From: Phoenix dactylifera
Taxonomy: Eukaryota > Streptophyta > Magnoliopsida > Arecales > Arecaceae
Reading direction: 5' to 3'
Assembly (NCBI RefSeq): GCF_009389715.1
Contig: NC_052400.1
Coordinates: 20,863,674 to 20,927,673 of the forward strand
DNA length: 64,000 nucleotides
A program made the translations under genes and the position numbers. Shown piece after piece: positions 12,101 to 23,346 of this stretch (position 1 is its first letter; each line of letters opens with the position of its first letter). Below the pieces are notes generated by a model. It did not search any database. It was not told the DNA's origin and was given only the letters and a program-made list of their open reading frames with translations.

Positions 12101-15100
12101 GGAGTGCTATGGAAAGCAGTGTGTGAGATGGGATAGTGTGGTCTTACAAAATTTGGAAAGTGAGAGCACCTAAGAAGACTGTGTGTAAGTCATAATGAAT
12201 TGTTAGGCATATTGATGATTACCTCTCTTGATTGTTTGTTTCTCATTCTAGATTTAATTTTGATGGTTATGTTGGAATAAGTCAACTAATACATGAAATG
12301 GAGAGCAGTTTGAAGGTGGGAGGTCTTGTGAAATTTGAAAAGTGAGAACACCTAAGAAGCTTGTATGTAACAATGCATTGTGAGGCTTAACAATACTTCT
12401 CTTGATTGATAGTCTCCAATTCTAGATTTGATTTTGATGACTGTGTTGGAATAGGCCAACTGGTCATGAAATTTTGTGAACATCAAACAATGTGACAACT
12501 GAACCTGGGTAAGCTAAGTAAGAGGAGGAAATTGGATTCCAGTATAGGAGAGGGAAGGGAATACTATACTTGAAAAGCAATCTACCTTTGATGATATGTT
12601 GCTTGAATGTTGGTAACTTGCAGATATGAGGTATTAGATTCTTGAACACTCCATAAAATAGGCAAACAGCTATTATTAGTTCATACAAGAGTCAAAGTAA
12701 ATGAAGTCTTAGTCGTGCTTGGAAAGCCCTCCCTTATGTTTCATAATTCTGTTTTAATTGTTTTCTTGAGTATGTTTTATGCTTCTTAGTTATACTGTAG
12801 TGTCCAATTGGTTTAATAGCAGCAAAAAGGTATGAAAGATATTAGCTCCATTGTCAAATTTTGACATATACAATTCAAGGATTCTTTCCAATGGCATCAA
12901 GTTTCGTTATCTTAAAATTTTATAATTAATTAGAAAACCATGAACTGGAGTAGGACTTGTTGTACTGATTGTTATTTGAGCTTTGACTTCCTTAGCGTCT
13001 CCTGTCTACATTTGGACCATCTAAGAACTCATAAGTAAACCAGTAATGCGGTCAACCATCCAATCCCACATTATATTTGGTATGATTTCAAGTCCCACGC
13101 TTCCACTTATCGTGTTCAAAAATTTATCATCAAAAAGTGCTGTTTTTTGTCTTCTTAGATTTCACCAACTTATTTTTGGAGACCCTGTGCCTTCTTTTTC
13201 CATTGTTATGCATCCATACATACAGCATAAATAGTCTTGGAACTTTGCTATTGTAAATAACATGCGGTCCTACTTTCCACTGCCGAGCTTTTTAAATCAT
13301 CTTCTTGTAAACTTGAATTTCTTTTCAATTGCATCATCATTTTCTATTTTTCTTTTGTCAGTTGGTTCATTTTTGAGATAAGTTTCTTTGTCCAATCTTC
13401 AAGCAATTAAATCTATCTATTGGTTTTTCTATATGATAACATGATGTTCAATTCTACAATGTCTATATGTGCATGTGTCAATATTGGATGTGTAAAATGA
13501 TGTCTTATTTTTGTTTTAAGATTAATGTCTGTGTGTCTATATGTATGTGTATCAAGAAATGCAGAATCGTCCCAAACCATATCGTTCGGCCCGTTCTGAG
13601 CTATACTGGTGGCTTACCGGTATGGTACAGTTCCGACTTTGAAACCGGTTTGCTGCCGGAGCCGGAGAAGAAGAGAAAGATAGAGCGAGTGGGGGAGGGA
13701 GGAAGAAGGAGCGTCTACGGACACCTGCGGAGGGCCGTAGGGGCGCGGCAGAGGCCGAGGTCGCGGCAAAAAAAAAAAAAAATTAAGTAAAATCAACAAG
13801 CGATTTGCCAACTTCACTTAAAAATTCTCAAATTTCAAAACAGGGGACGCGGCTGCGGCCTTAGCCTCCGCCGCGCCCCCACAACCCTCCGTCCGCGGCC
13901 GCTCCTTCTCCTTTCCTCCCCCGCTCGCTCTTTCTCTTCTCCTTCTTCGGCTCCAGCTGGTTTTCTCTCGATAAGGGCTCGGTACCGAACTGGACCGGGC
14001 GCCGACTGGTACGATACCCGGTACTAGTTCGACCATCCTTTATGTGTATATACACTTTATATTGAACTTTGTTAAGCCCTTTCTTTCAAAATTATCATGG
14101 CTTTTATAATATTGAAGAATGAAACAATCAGTGCTCTTAGGCACATGGAATTATCTAGTCTGTACATATTGGAGGTATTGACCTAACTCACATTAGCACC
14201 TTGTTGTGAAAGGAATATGTCATGTAGGAATACCGTATTTTGGAGTATGCCTTTATGATTTAGTGTTATTAACAGTCATGGCACATCTTTCTTTGTGTAA
14301 TTACCTTAATGTGGAAATATTGTGGACCTGACCCTGGAGGCCTTGTTGTTGCTTTCCCTACATTTGGAGGTTTGGATCTGCTTTGTATAAGGATGGGGAG
14401 ACATGTGAGACTTTCTCCAACAACGCGAAAGCTGGGTGGATTTAGTTGAAGGTGCCTCTATGTTGGCATACAACTGTCAAATACCATAGAAATCTGTATC
14501 TAAATTGTATAGTATTGTTGGATGTTGTTGATTGTTGTACAACGAGGTGAAGAATTTGCTATAGGTATTTTTTGGGCATCACCCTGATGAAATTTAAATT
14601 GAGAGCGACTGTTTGAGATGGTTTTGACTACTGAATTGTAGTCTAAAGACAGATTTTGAGGCATAAATTTCAAATACAGGTTGGTGCGTTGGAATAAATA
14701 AAGAAAAGGCTAGAAAGAATTGGATGGAAGTAGTGAAAATTATCTATAGACATGATATTCCAGAAGTGCTGGTCTTGGATAGGAACAAATGGTGAAACAC
14801 ATTCTTGTGATGGGCGGATATTGATCAGATAAGGCATGTTATTCATGTTTAAATATCCAGATATTGCTTGCTTAAATAATTGCCTTTTATTCAGTATGGC
14901 ATTGTCAGTATTTGATAAAAATATGTCCAAGAAGGCCATTTTAAAATTCAAAGGCATGTTGTTTCAAGGTCTTAGACAATGACTTTGTGACAAGCCACAC
15001 CCCTCTTGATTTTTATATGGATCTGCATTTCACTGGTAGTGTTGAATGATTTGTGTTGCAAATACTGCCTTTTGCTTTCTTTTATGATGATGGTTCTGTC

Positions 15101-18100
15101 GTGTTATACTGTTATATGCTTATATCCGATGCATAACAGCACGTGATTATATTTGTGTTGAACATCATATTGCTTGTGTTGTAGATGGATGTCAAATATG
15201 TGCGCCACTGCTCCTTGTATATTTGATGTTCTTTTTTAACTACTGTTCTGGTGCTGTCAATTTATGCAGGGTTTTACCTTCTGGCGAGATTTGTGGCCAT
15301 TGCGGATAAAAAGGTTTACAGTGTAACTCGATATGTTATCAGTGGCCACTCATTGGAGCACCTATGTTTAGCAATGGTTCCTTTGATGCTTACTCTGATG
15401 CTCTGGTTCAGAAATATTAAGATTGCCAGGTATGTCCTACAACAAACTCCTGAATCAGGGACTCAATGGGTGAATGAATATTTTACTTTTTAACTTTTTT
15501 GAAATGCATGACGCTGTCCTCCTAGCTCATGGCATACAAGCTGGTGTTTGTTGGGTGTTTAGTATGCTAGCCAGATGCCTGGCTAGGTGATATCTTTCCT
15601 GTTTCCCAATCTTCTCACTGTCAAAAAAACACATTATTTTAGTGGTTATCATGCCAGTGTTAGATAAAATATGGAACAAATGATGCTGATTGACATGAGT
15701 GGAGTTTTTCCTTACAACAGAAATGCATGCATATGTGCGCAATCGTATGTGTGCATAGATAAATCCATACAGATACATGTGCTCCGATATTTCAGTTAGA
15801 TTCCAGTGCCAACCCAATTGTCTAATGACTATTTCACTATAAACTCGCCATTTGGTACTTGGTAGCAAACAATGAAAAGCTGAAGTGATTTTCCATAATA
15901 ATGGTGATGGGAAAATTTCTGTTGAATATAATATTCAAGGAAATGATCTCCATCACATCAGTAACAAATTTCTGTTGTCAAAATATAAAAGGGGAATAAG
16001 GTATACAGATAGCAATATATGAATCTGGAGATATCTTTACTTTGAGACATGATTAAAGGAGTCTTTCTCTTCCTCCTCAAGTGACTAATGTCCCTGAGAT
16101 TGGAAGATGTCTCTAGTCTTTGAGTCTGTGAGCCCTTGTGACATTGTTCCCATTGTGCTCTAACATTTCTTACCCTCTAGTTCTGGAAATATATCATCTT
16201 AAGAAGCAGAAGAGACCCCAATATTCCTTCAGTTTTAGTTTATCAGAAGAACAAATAATCTGTTGAATATACATAAAGCCTTGCACTCAAGATTTTTAAC
16301 TTTCCTATTACTAACTTAAAACTCAAAATACCAAATCCAAGCCTATTTCTGCCATGTCCAATACTAGGTCTTCAGGGCTTGTGATTGCTCCAGATAAGGA
16401 GAAGCATCTCCATAAAATGCTCCTCGACTGTTTCCCTCTATTTGGGCAACAACATGAATTTGTTTCCCAGGTACATATATATAAATCGCATATGATGGTA
16501 AATGTGTTTCCCTGAAAACGTGTTCAATTTCTGACCATGCATTGCTCAAGCAATTCTAAAGTCGTATCTCCTTGCTACTTTCCTATTTCATATGTTCTTT
16601 TAAGATTGTCAGAAAAAGAACTCCATTCCATATACATCAGTATTTGGGGCTGTCCAAGTGTTTAAGAGTAATCTTGTGGATAACTGTGCACTACTAGTCA
16701 AAGCCCATAAGAGGCAAGTAGAGCAAGTCCAGCGGTGAATCAGAAATTTTGTCTTGATTATACTTTTCCAGAAGATTGCGTTCTGCAGCAGTACTCTCCT
16801 GTCTGAAAGGATACAGCCACCACTGCAGTAATGCCTATTTCATAGAACAGGATCAAAAGAATCCCAGGGAAAAGTGAGCCAGTAGTCCTTAAAACCAATC
16901 TGGATATTCCCTTGACTGAAAGCTCTCTTCTGATCAGTCTGGAAACTCTTACAAGTTGAAGGATAGGATATGTTCTGCTGCCTAGTCCGGACCAATGATA
17001 GGCAGTACTCGCATAAGCTCAATTTCTTAAATCCATTCCAAACTTATGGGCCCTTATCTATAACCCATGCTTAATGGCCTAACTTCAGAACCTCTTTTCA
17101 AATGCAATGAAAGGTTTCTTTCCCATAGGCATGGAGTGCTTGATTAGCCTTTTTCTTTTGCTTGATCATATTTAGTCTGTGCTAAAGTGTTTCTCTCTAG
17201 AATATCCCTTTTAATCTCACCAGTTTTCTTGGAACAATGGTGTATATGAGATAAGTATATAATACGAAGTACAGCTATGAAGAACCTGACATAATTAAGG
17301 TATATGTCTCTGATCTTCCATTGTTCTAACTGTTAAGTGCCCTTTGCATCTTTTTAAACGAGGGACCTATTTAGGGAAGATAACAAGCATGCTATAGGGG
17401 TAGATATGTCTAAAAGATAAAAACGCTTTGATGGGCCTTTCAGATTGGAAACTATTTCAAAGCTTTGAAGGATGTACAAAATTTTTCAAAAATGTTTAAC
17501 ATCATTTAGCTAAAGATGTGCACATCTGGAAGTAACCATCACTCTGCCTGTGCTAACCAAGCAAATGGAGTGGTTTCCCTTGCCTGCAAGAACATTGTTT
17601 ACCACTTTGCCTGTGAAAGTAGATTCATATTTATATGCTTGATGTGCCATTTGTAATTATAGACATAATATTATGCAGTATTGTTAGTTGAAGCAGCTGC
17701 TAAGCAAATTGATGATCTAGTATATGGTGGTGGTTGAGTCTGATTTATAAAGCTGTGGCTGGCATGGTTTTTGTTTTCTAGGGCAGAAGGGAAAGTATAA
17801 GGTCATAATATGATGTCAGTTCACCGATCAGGCTGGGATTGGAGTAATGGAGGCATGGCATTGTTAAAGTTGATTAATCACTTTGTCAATACCAAAGTGA
17901 GTAATGTGAAAATTTATGTTAATTGCATTTAATTGAGAGATAAGCCAAATCTTTTCTATACTTGTTCTTATTTCTTTATGATTGAAACTTGTAAATCTTT
18001 CACAAGTTTGTGGGTTTAGAAATCTCTTTGTTGTTATAGCCAAACACTGAAATAATATTGTGTGAGCTGGCATAATTGATACTTGATAAGTAACAAGGGA

Positions 18101-18463
18101 CTGTAACTGAACTTTTAGATGATAGGTTACCCTTTTTGCTATGTAAACTTGGATATTCACATGGCTAGGTTTATCGTATAAGTTATAGTTATGATGTGAT
18201 GGACCATTGTATGAAGTAATATGATATAAATAATCCATCTTATAATATATATCTGAATGTTGTCAAGGCGATGCTTTTTTTTCCCCATAAGTCGTGGTCC
18301 TATGTCATCTTATTATACTGCTGACTTCTAGTGGTGGTCTTTCTTTGATGAGTATCGGGTCGTCTTTAGTTGCTAGTTATAACATTGACTCTCTTTTTGG
18401 GATTGGTCTTGGACTTGATGATTGGCTCAGGTGGCGTCTGCTTTTTCTTGCAGGGACTCTTGA
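9165..18463 (+). CDS. Alkaline ceramidase-like membrane protein (CREST superfamily), seven exons
   Basis: Predicted multi-pass membrane hydrolase of the alkaline ceramidase/phytoceramidase type, which would release a fatty acid from ceramide in ER/Golgi membranes. Exons: 9165-9312, 9436-9535, 9625-9745, 10728-10849, 10961-11082, 15270-15429, 18454-18463. All junctions are GT-AG and in phase; the product is 260 residues. The CREST signatures are present: SxxxH (Ser105-His109 in GSAYYH), acidic residues after it (KPDDE, 111-115) and HxxxH (His231-His235 in GHSLEH). Hydrophobic segments fill most of the chain. Introns 5 (4.2 kb) and 6 (3.0 kb) are long. The last exon adds only Asp-Ser and a stop; it was chosen for a strong pyrimidine-rich acceptor (CTTTTTCTTGCAG) and the right phase, and is the least certain part. 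Substrate is inferred from the family; some plant members are annotated only as ceramidase-like. Confidence 0.85.
12110..12475. repeat. Two-copy ~180-bp tandem duplication in intron 5
   Basis: About 12110-12297 and 12298-12475 align over their length. Shared landmarks in the same order are AAGTGAGA-CACCTAAGAAG, CTCTTGATTG and TTCTAGATTT-ATTTTGATG, followed by GTTGGAATA. By eye the copies are roughly three-quarters identical, so the duplication is old. Confidence 0.7.
13570..14040. repeat. GC-rich ACCGGTAT/GGTACC-motif repeat block in intron 5
   Basis: A GC-rich island sits inside an AT-rich intron. Its flanks carry repeated short motifs (ACCGGTATGGTAC near 13615; GGTACCGAACTGG, GGTACGATACCCGGTAC near 13980-14025), and its middle is purine-rich then pyrimidine-rich. 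The open frames across it have no recognisable protein content. A related motif cluster occurs at 42660-42845. It is probably a dispersed non-coding repeat of unknown class. Confidence 0.5.
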
Positions 18464-19318
18464 AGCAGGTCAAGGCTTTAAGAAGTTAATGTAAATGGTG
18501 TTAGAATCACTTATTGGTGAAGCAGGTGCAGGCGGCGGGTATATCCTGCTGGAACACTATACAATTTCTAGTTTTTGAATAACTAACGAAGAAACAATTT
18601 GGCAACTGTACTAAAACTGATTCCGAAAACTGATTTATTCGACACAATGAATTGATGGGGGCCGCTTCGTTGTTCTTTTCTCTGAACTTTGAGAGTAGTA
18701 ACAAGGGACATTGTGGGCTGTTGCTTCTTGATGTTGTTTGCGGATGTAATATATTTGTTTGCGGATGTAATATATTGGAAACGAGACAATGCTAATTTGA
18801 AGGATTGTTTTGCTTATGCTTGAGATATGACTTTCTGGCAAGATAGAGTGCAATTTATGGAGCCATTACGTACAATGTTCGTTCATAACCATCTTGTTCT
18901 TTGCTTCAAATTCTCATCGCTAATAGGAAGGTTGTTTCTGTTCTATTTCATAGTTAAGAAATGGTTTTGGGCTGCCAACTTCCAGAAGACTTGGTCTGTG
19001 CTGAACGAAAATTTCAATTTAACCTGTTCAGCCGTCAAAAGGTAAATCATCCAGAGTGGGGAAGATCAAAGCCCCAGTTAATGCTCTATGCTTCATGTGG
19101 TTTTATCATGCAAAAATGTCCTATGGGGATAGCGAGAACCACCAAGCTGCACAAAACCTGGCAAACTGACGAGGCTGGAATGCATTGATTTCTAGCACTG
19201 GTTTGTGCGATGAAGTTTATGGGATCTCTTCCCGAATGGAGAAAACGGCGGAATTTTCGCAGCTAATGTGGCAAGCTGGAGTGCGGGATGGTGGATCTCT
19301 TGGGCCTGATGCCCCAAT
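18464..19318. other. 3' UTR of the ceramidase-like gene and intergenic DNA
   Basis: No further gene is supported. A short direct duplication of TTTGCGGATGTAATATAT lies at about 18738-18778. Short open frames here look accidental. Confidence 0.4.
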
Positions 19319-19321
19319 TTA

Positions 19322-19545
19322 GAGTATATTTGGTTCGGTGGGAGTTAGGCTTATGGGAATGAATAATTCCCATTTCAGCTTATTTGGTTGGAAGAGTCTC
19401 ATTTCTATTTTAATTTTGGAGGGCTCGTTTAATATTCAAATTCTATTTAGTCATGAACCAAATGCATAAGAGGATATGACCGTTCTGATTCTTATTCCAA
19501 TCTATTATAACGCCGATTTTGATCGTGAACCAGATGCATGCACTC
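19322..19545. mobile_element. Tourist-like MITE (PIF/Harbinger type), 224 bp
   Basis: Terminal inverted repeats GAGTATATTTGGTTC and GAACCAGATGCATGCACTC are flanked by TTA on both sides (19319-19321 and 19546-19548), the target site of PIF/Harbinger elements. It has no coding capacity. Its right half (AACCAAATGCATAAGAGGA, then TATGACC) resembles the block at 56745-56785, so the two are probably related copies. Confidence 0.65.
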
Positions 19546-20040
19546 TTAGTTTAGAACCCAATTGACCCCTGTTCATCAGCACTCGCTTGGCTTACTTTGT
19601 TGGTAGGAAATGGACTTTTTAATTTGTACACCACGAGAGGGAACTCAGAGGAGCGGCAGTCAGTATTCGATAGAATGCATTTGTGCTTCTCCAAACATGC
19701 ATGCAGACTACCACTAAAGTGGTGCCATTACAACGGCATGTTGCTGAAGTTTTAGGAGACATGCGTTGATCATATCAATGATTACAAGAGAGCTTGAATT
19801 TGGAAATAATTAATAAATTTAGTGTAGAAAGTATTTCATTCATTGAAAAATACCTAAGCAGTGGTATTGATGGTTAGTTTTGTTGTTTCTAGACTAACCA
19901 ATTCTTGCTCGAACTACTATACCCTCTTAATGAGGTACATATAAATTCAAAATGGCAGTAAAAGGTGTAATATTAATTTGTTACTTGGAAACAGCAAAAC
20001 CAGCTCTAGAATTTAGAGATACCGCATCGTCCAATATAAA

Positions 20041-20044
20041 TATG

Positions 20045-20094
<50 letters not shown>

Positions 20095-20100
20095 TGTATA
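20041..20100. repeat. (TA)n(TGTA)n microsatellite
   Basis: A TA run is followed by about eight TGTA units. It lies in the intergenic region upstream of the RNA-binding protein gene. Confidence 0.9.
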
Positions 20101-20513
20101 CATATATACATATTTGTTGTTTTATATTCAGTATAAGGTGATGAGATCTTATATTCCACATAGAAATGCATCATCTGTGCATGCTAAAAATCATAATTGC
20201 TCGTTTCTATAATAATACATCGAGCTAAGCATATGCATAACGTCATAAAAATGAGCAGCTATAATTGGAGGCCTACCACGGGCCAATTTCTCCATGATGT
20301 AGGGTACAATTTCTCCACGATGCTGGCCTACCACAGGCTTGCTTGGACCCGGTCCAACAAAACATGTCGACGTAAGATGATGATGGTTGGAGCTTGGGTT
20401 CATGATGAATTGATGATAAACTTTTCCGGTCGGGCACGTCTCGAGCAAAACTAGGCCGACCGAAAAGAGCACGAGGCGCGAAACCAATGACCCGTCGGGC
20501 TTCCCTATCTTGG

Positions 20514-20540
20514 AAACCCTATTTTTTGTTTTTAGGGTTT
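20514..20540 (+). promoter_or_regulatory. Paired telo-box motifs before the hnRNP Q/LIF2-like gene
   Basis: AAACCCTA at 20514-20521 and its reverse complement TAGGGTTT at 20533-20540 lie just upstream of a pyrimidine-rich leader. Telo-boxes are common in plant promoters of translation, replication and chromatin genes. Function here is inferred from position only. Confidence 0.5.
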
Positions 20541-20544
20541 TCTC

Positions 20545-23346
20545 TCGCTATAGAGTTGAGGGGATTTCTTTTCTCAAAAGTCTCTAACCCCTCGACTTCG
20601 GTCTCCAAAATTTCGAGTCTCTGGTACGTTCTTTGATTCTATCTCTATCTCCCCGCCTCCCTTTTAATCCGTTTCTTGAATTCATCGATTCGTTTTACCT
20701 CGCGATGGTGAAATGCATGAGCTTTATGGCGTCTTTCTTAATTCGCATTTGCTTGAGTGGTACTAAAAGAGCAATTTCTCTGGGGATTGTTCCGATTCAG
20801 ATGGGTTTGGATGTTTTGATAGAGAATAGCTTTTTTCCCCCCGTGACTAATATCTAGGGATATGGATTTGAAAGAAAAAAAAATCTTGGGTTATATATAT
20901 TCTTGGTGAAATCTATGTTGGCTACGTGTTCCGCTGCTATTTCTTTGATCGGCTTTTCTGAATTTTAGTTCCAGTTCATTGGATGGTTAGAATATTTCTC
21001 GTTTGTCTGTGCTTTTAGTCGAGCTATTTGACAGCGTTCTTGTCAAGCTCAGAAGTTAGGGCTATAGATCGGATAAGTTGAAAATATTGTGGTTTCTATA
21101 GCTTTATCTCTTTGGTCCATGTTCTTGAGAGTGACTCAACTTGTTTTAGGCAAAACTTGGTGGTTTGAGAGTTGAAGCTCTAAAAACCCTTCCTTTTTAT
21201 GGTTAGGACGATGATATTGCAACTTTTTGGCGACATTTTTATATTATGAACTAAGATATATTGTAAAATTAAAGTTTGATGGCTAGAAATTCGAAGGTAT
21301 GGATAAGTAGATGTCCTTCGGTGCATGATTTCATTGCCCAGCGTTGGTAGCCAAGATGGATGCCAAGTTTTCAGGTAGTCAGTTCATTGTGGGCACTGAG
21401 ATATTTTGTTATTGTGTTCAGTATGATGAATGTGCGACCGGTGAGGTGTGTTGCTAATTAGCTAGTTGGAGGCATGTAGAAATTTCGTTACTGAGTATGG
21501 TGTAATGAATGTCTGACCAGTGAAGTGTTGATATGTATACTATTCTTAATTCTATTAGATACCGTATATATGAAATTTTTAGTACAAAATCTGCTTAATG
21601 CTTTGCATGACTTGGCTATTGGTGCTGCCTATCAGTTGTGTTGTCCACCCACCACCATATGAAGGTGTGTCTGGTAGTCCCTTTTAAGAGAGATGAATTT
21701 TCTTGGTTGAAATCATTTCTTATGAAAATGTTGATTTGATGTCAAAACTCAAAACTGTGTTTGATGGTGTATGGAGGTACGTGTTACTATGTGTATGGTA
21801 GTTTCTTTTGTTATCGTTGTGTTGCTTTTACATTGATAGCACTTCTCAACAAATGGTGGAAGCATCTTTTCCACTTATTTGGCATTCTATAGTTGTGTCC
21901 AAAAGGCACTTGATCACAACATTTTGTTTCAGACTGGAACTGGTTTCGGCTCCAGAATTTGGACTTGGGCCTCACCACAACTCAAACTAGATGTGGGTTT
22001 ACATATGGACCCAAACTCGACATGATCAATTCCAGTTATATGTTGTTCACATTGATTTGACCGATGTATATATTGGCTTTAGTTTGCTGTGGTCTAAATG
22101 AAGGGTCAATGTGTCTAGTCGATTCCATTTTGAATCTTTTTAGGTTCAATCTGGTGGATTGCATTTTTCTTAGACCTGGAAATCCAAAATTCAGCTGGGA
22201 AACAGGTCTTTTGTCTTATTTTAAGAGAGCAACCTAGATCATAGTTCTAGATTTCTAGCTTGAGGTGGTTCCAAACAAATCCAAAACTATCTGATCTGCT
22301 TGCAACCATGTTTTCCCTAAAGCAATGAAAAAAGAAAAAAAAATCATTTTGACATAGCTTAGTTGCATATTGAATCCAGAGATAATTGGGGGTTCCTTTT
22401 TTTTAATGAGAAGCCTTTTTTGTTGAGTGCCTCCAAGGATTATTTTTATATCAATTTTACTTCAATTTTTTTAAAATGCTTGATTCAAGAAGTGCCAAAA
22501 ACATTCATCATGAGAAAGTTGTCCAGTATATGTAATATGTATAAATCATAACAGATTATGCGTGTTCACCTAAAGTGCTAATTATTCATATGTTTTAGTT
22601 CATACTATTTCGGGAATAATTGGTGGGTATGTGCATCATGATGGCTAAAGATATTTCTATTCATTGCTATGTTGGTCAGTCATGTTTTTCTGATCTACGA
22701 TTTGCTACAGGATGCTTCCTAATGCCTTTGTTATGTATTATTTTGTGCTTCACATCCCTATTCTGTGTTATTTTGAATTGCTTTGTACAGTAAGTGTTTG
22801 CTGTTAATTTTATTAGAACTCCTATTTGTTTTGCTGGAAGTGAGTGTGTTGCTTCATTTTGGATTTGTCACTGTAATGTTTGTTTATGTGTTTTTCTGTA
22901 TGAGAACTGCCTCGTTGCTTATTTCTCATACTTCTTTCTTTTTTTCCTTCTTTTTCTTGTTATTTATTTCTCTGGAATTTAGATAGACATGCAATGAAAC
23001 CAGCAATTGTATTTTGGCTTCAGCCTGATATCTATATTGCAAGAAACCCTTCTTCATTTTTTTTTGGCACCTGTTTCACATCAACTTCTTGATTATCATT
23101 TGGAATTCTGTCCTGCTTGTTTCTATTATCACTATTGTTATCACCCATGATGAAAATCTTTCATATTGAAATTCCATTTGAGCCATACTCCATGGCTGGG
23201 TTTGAATTTAGATTCTTATTCTGCGACTCTTGTTGGCATTTCTACTTTTTCCCTCCTTTCCATATATCTATACTTCGTCCTCCAAATGCTTCTGGCTTCT
23301 GTGCTTCCTTCACAGTTGCCTTGCAAGCTTCTTTGAGATATAGAAG
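20545..23346 (+). other. 5' UTR exon and 2.7-kb leader intron of the LIF2-like gene
   Basis: A likely non-coding first exon ends at 20623 (CTG, donor GTACGT). The intron would run to the acceptor GATATAG at 23343, three bases before the ATG. The stretch is T-rich with no other gene. Long leader introns often raise expression in plants; that is inference here. The exact transcription start is not determined. Confidence 0.5.
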
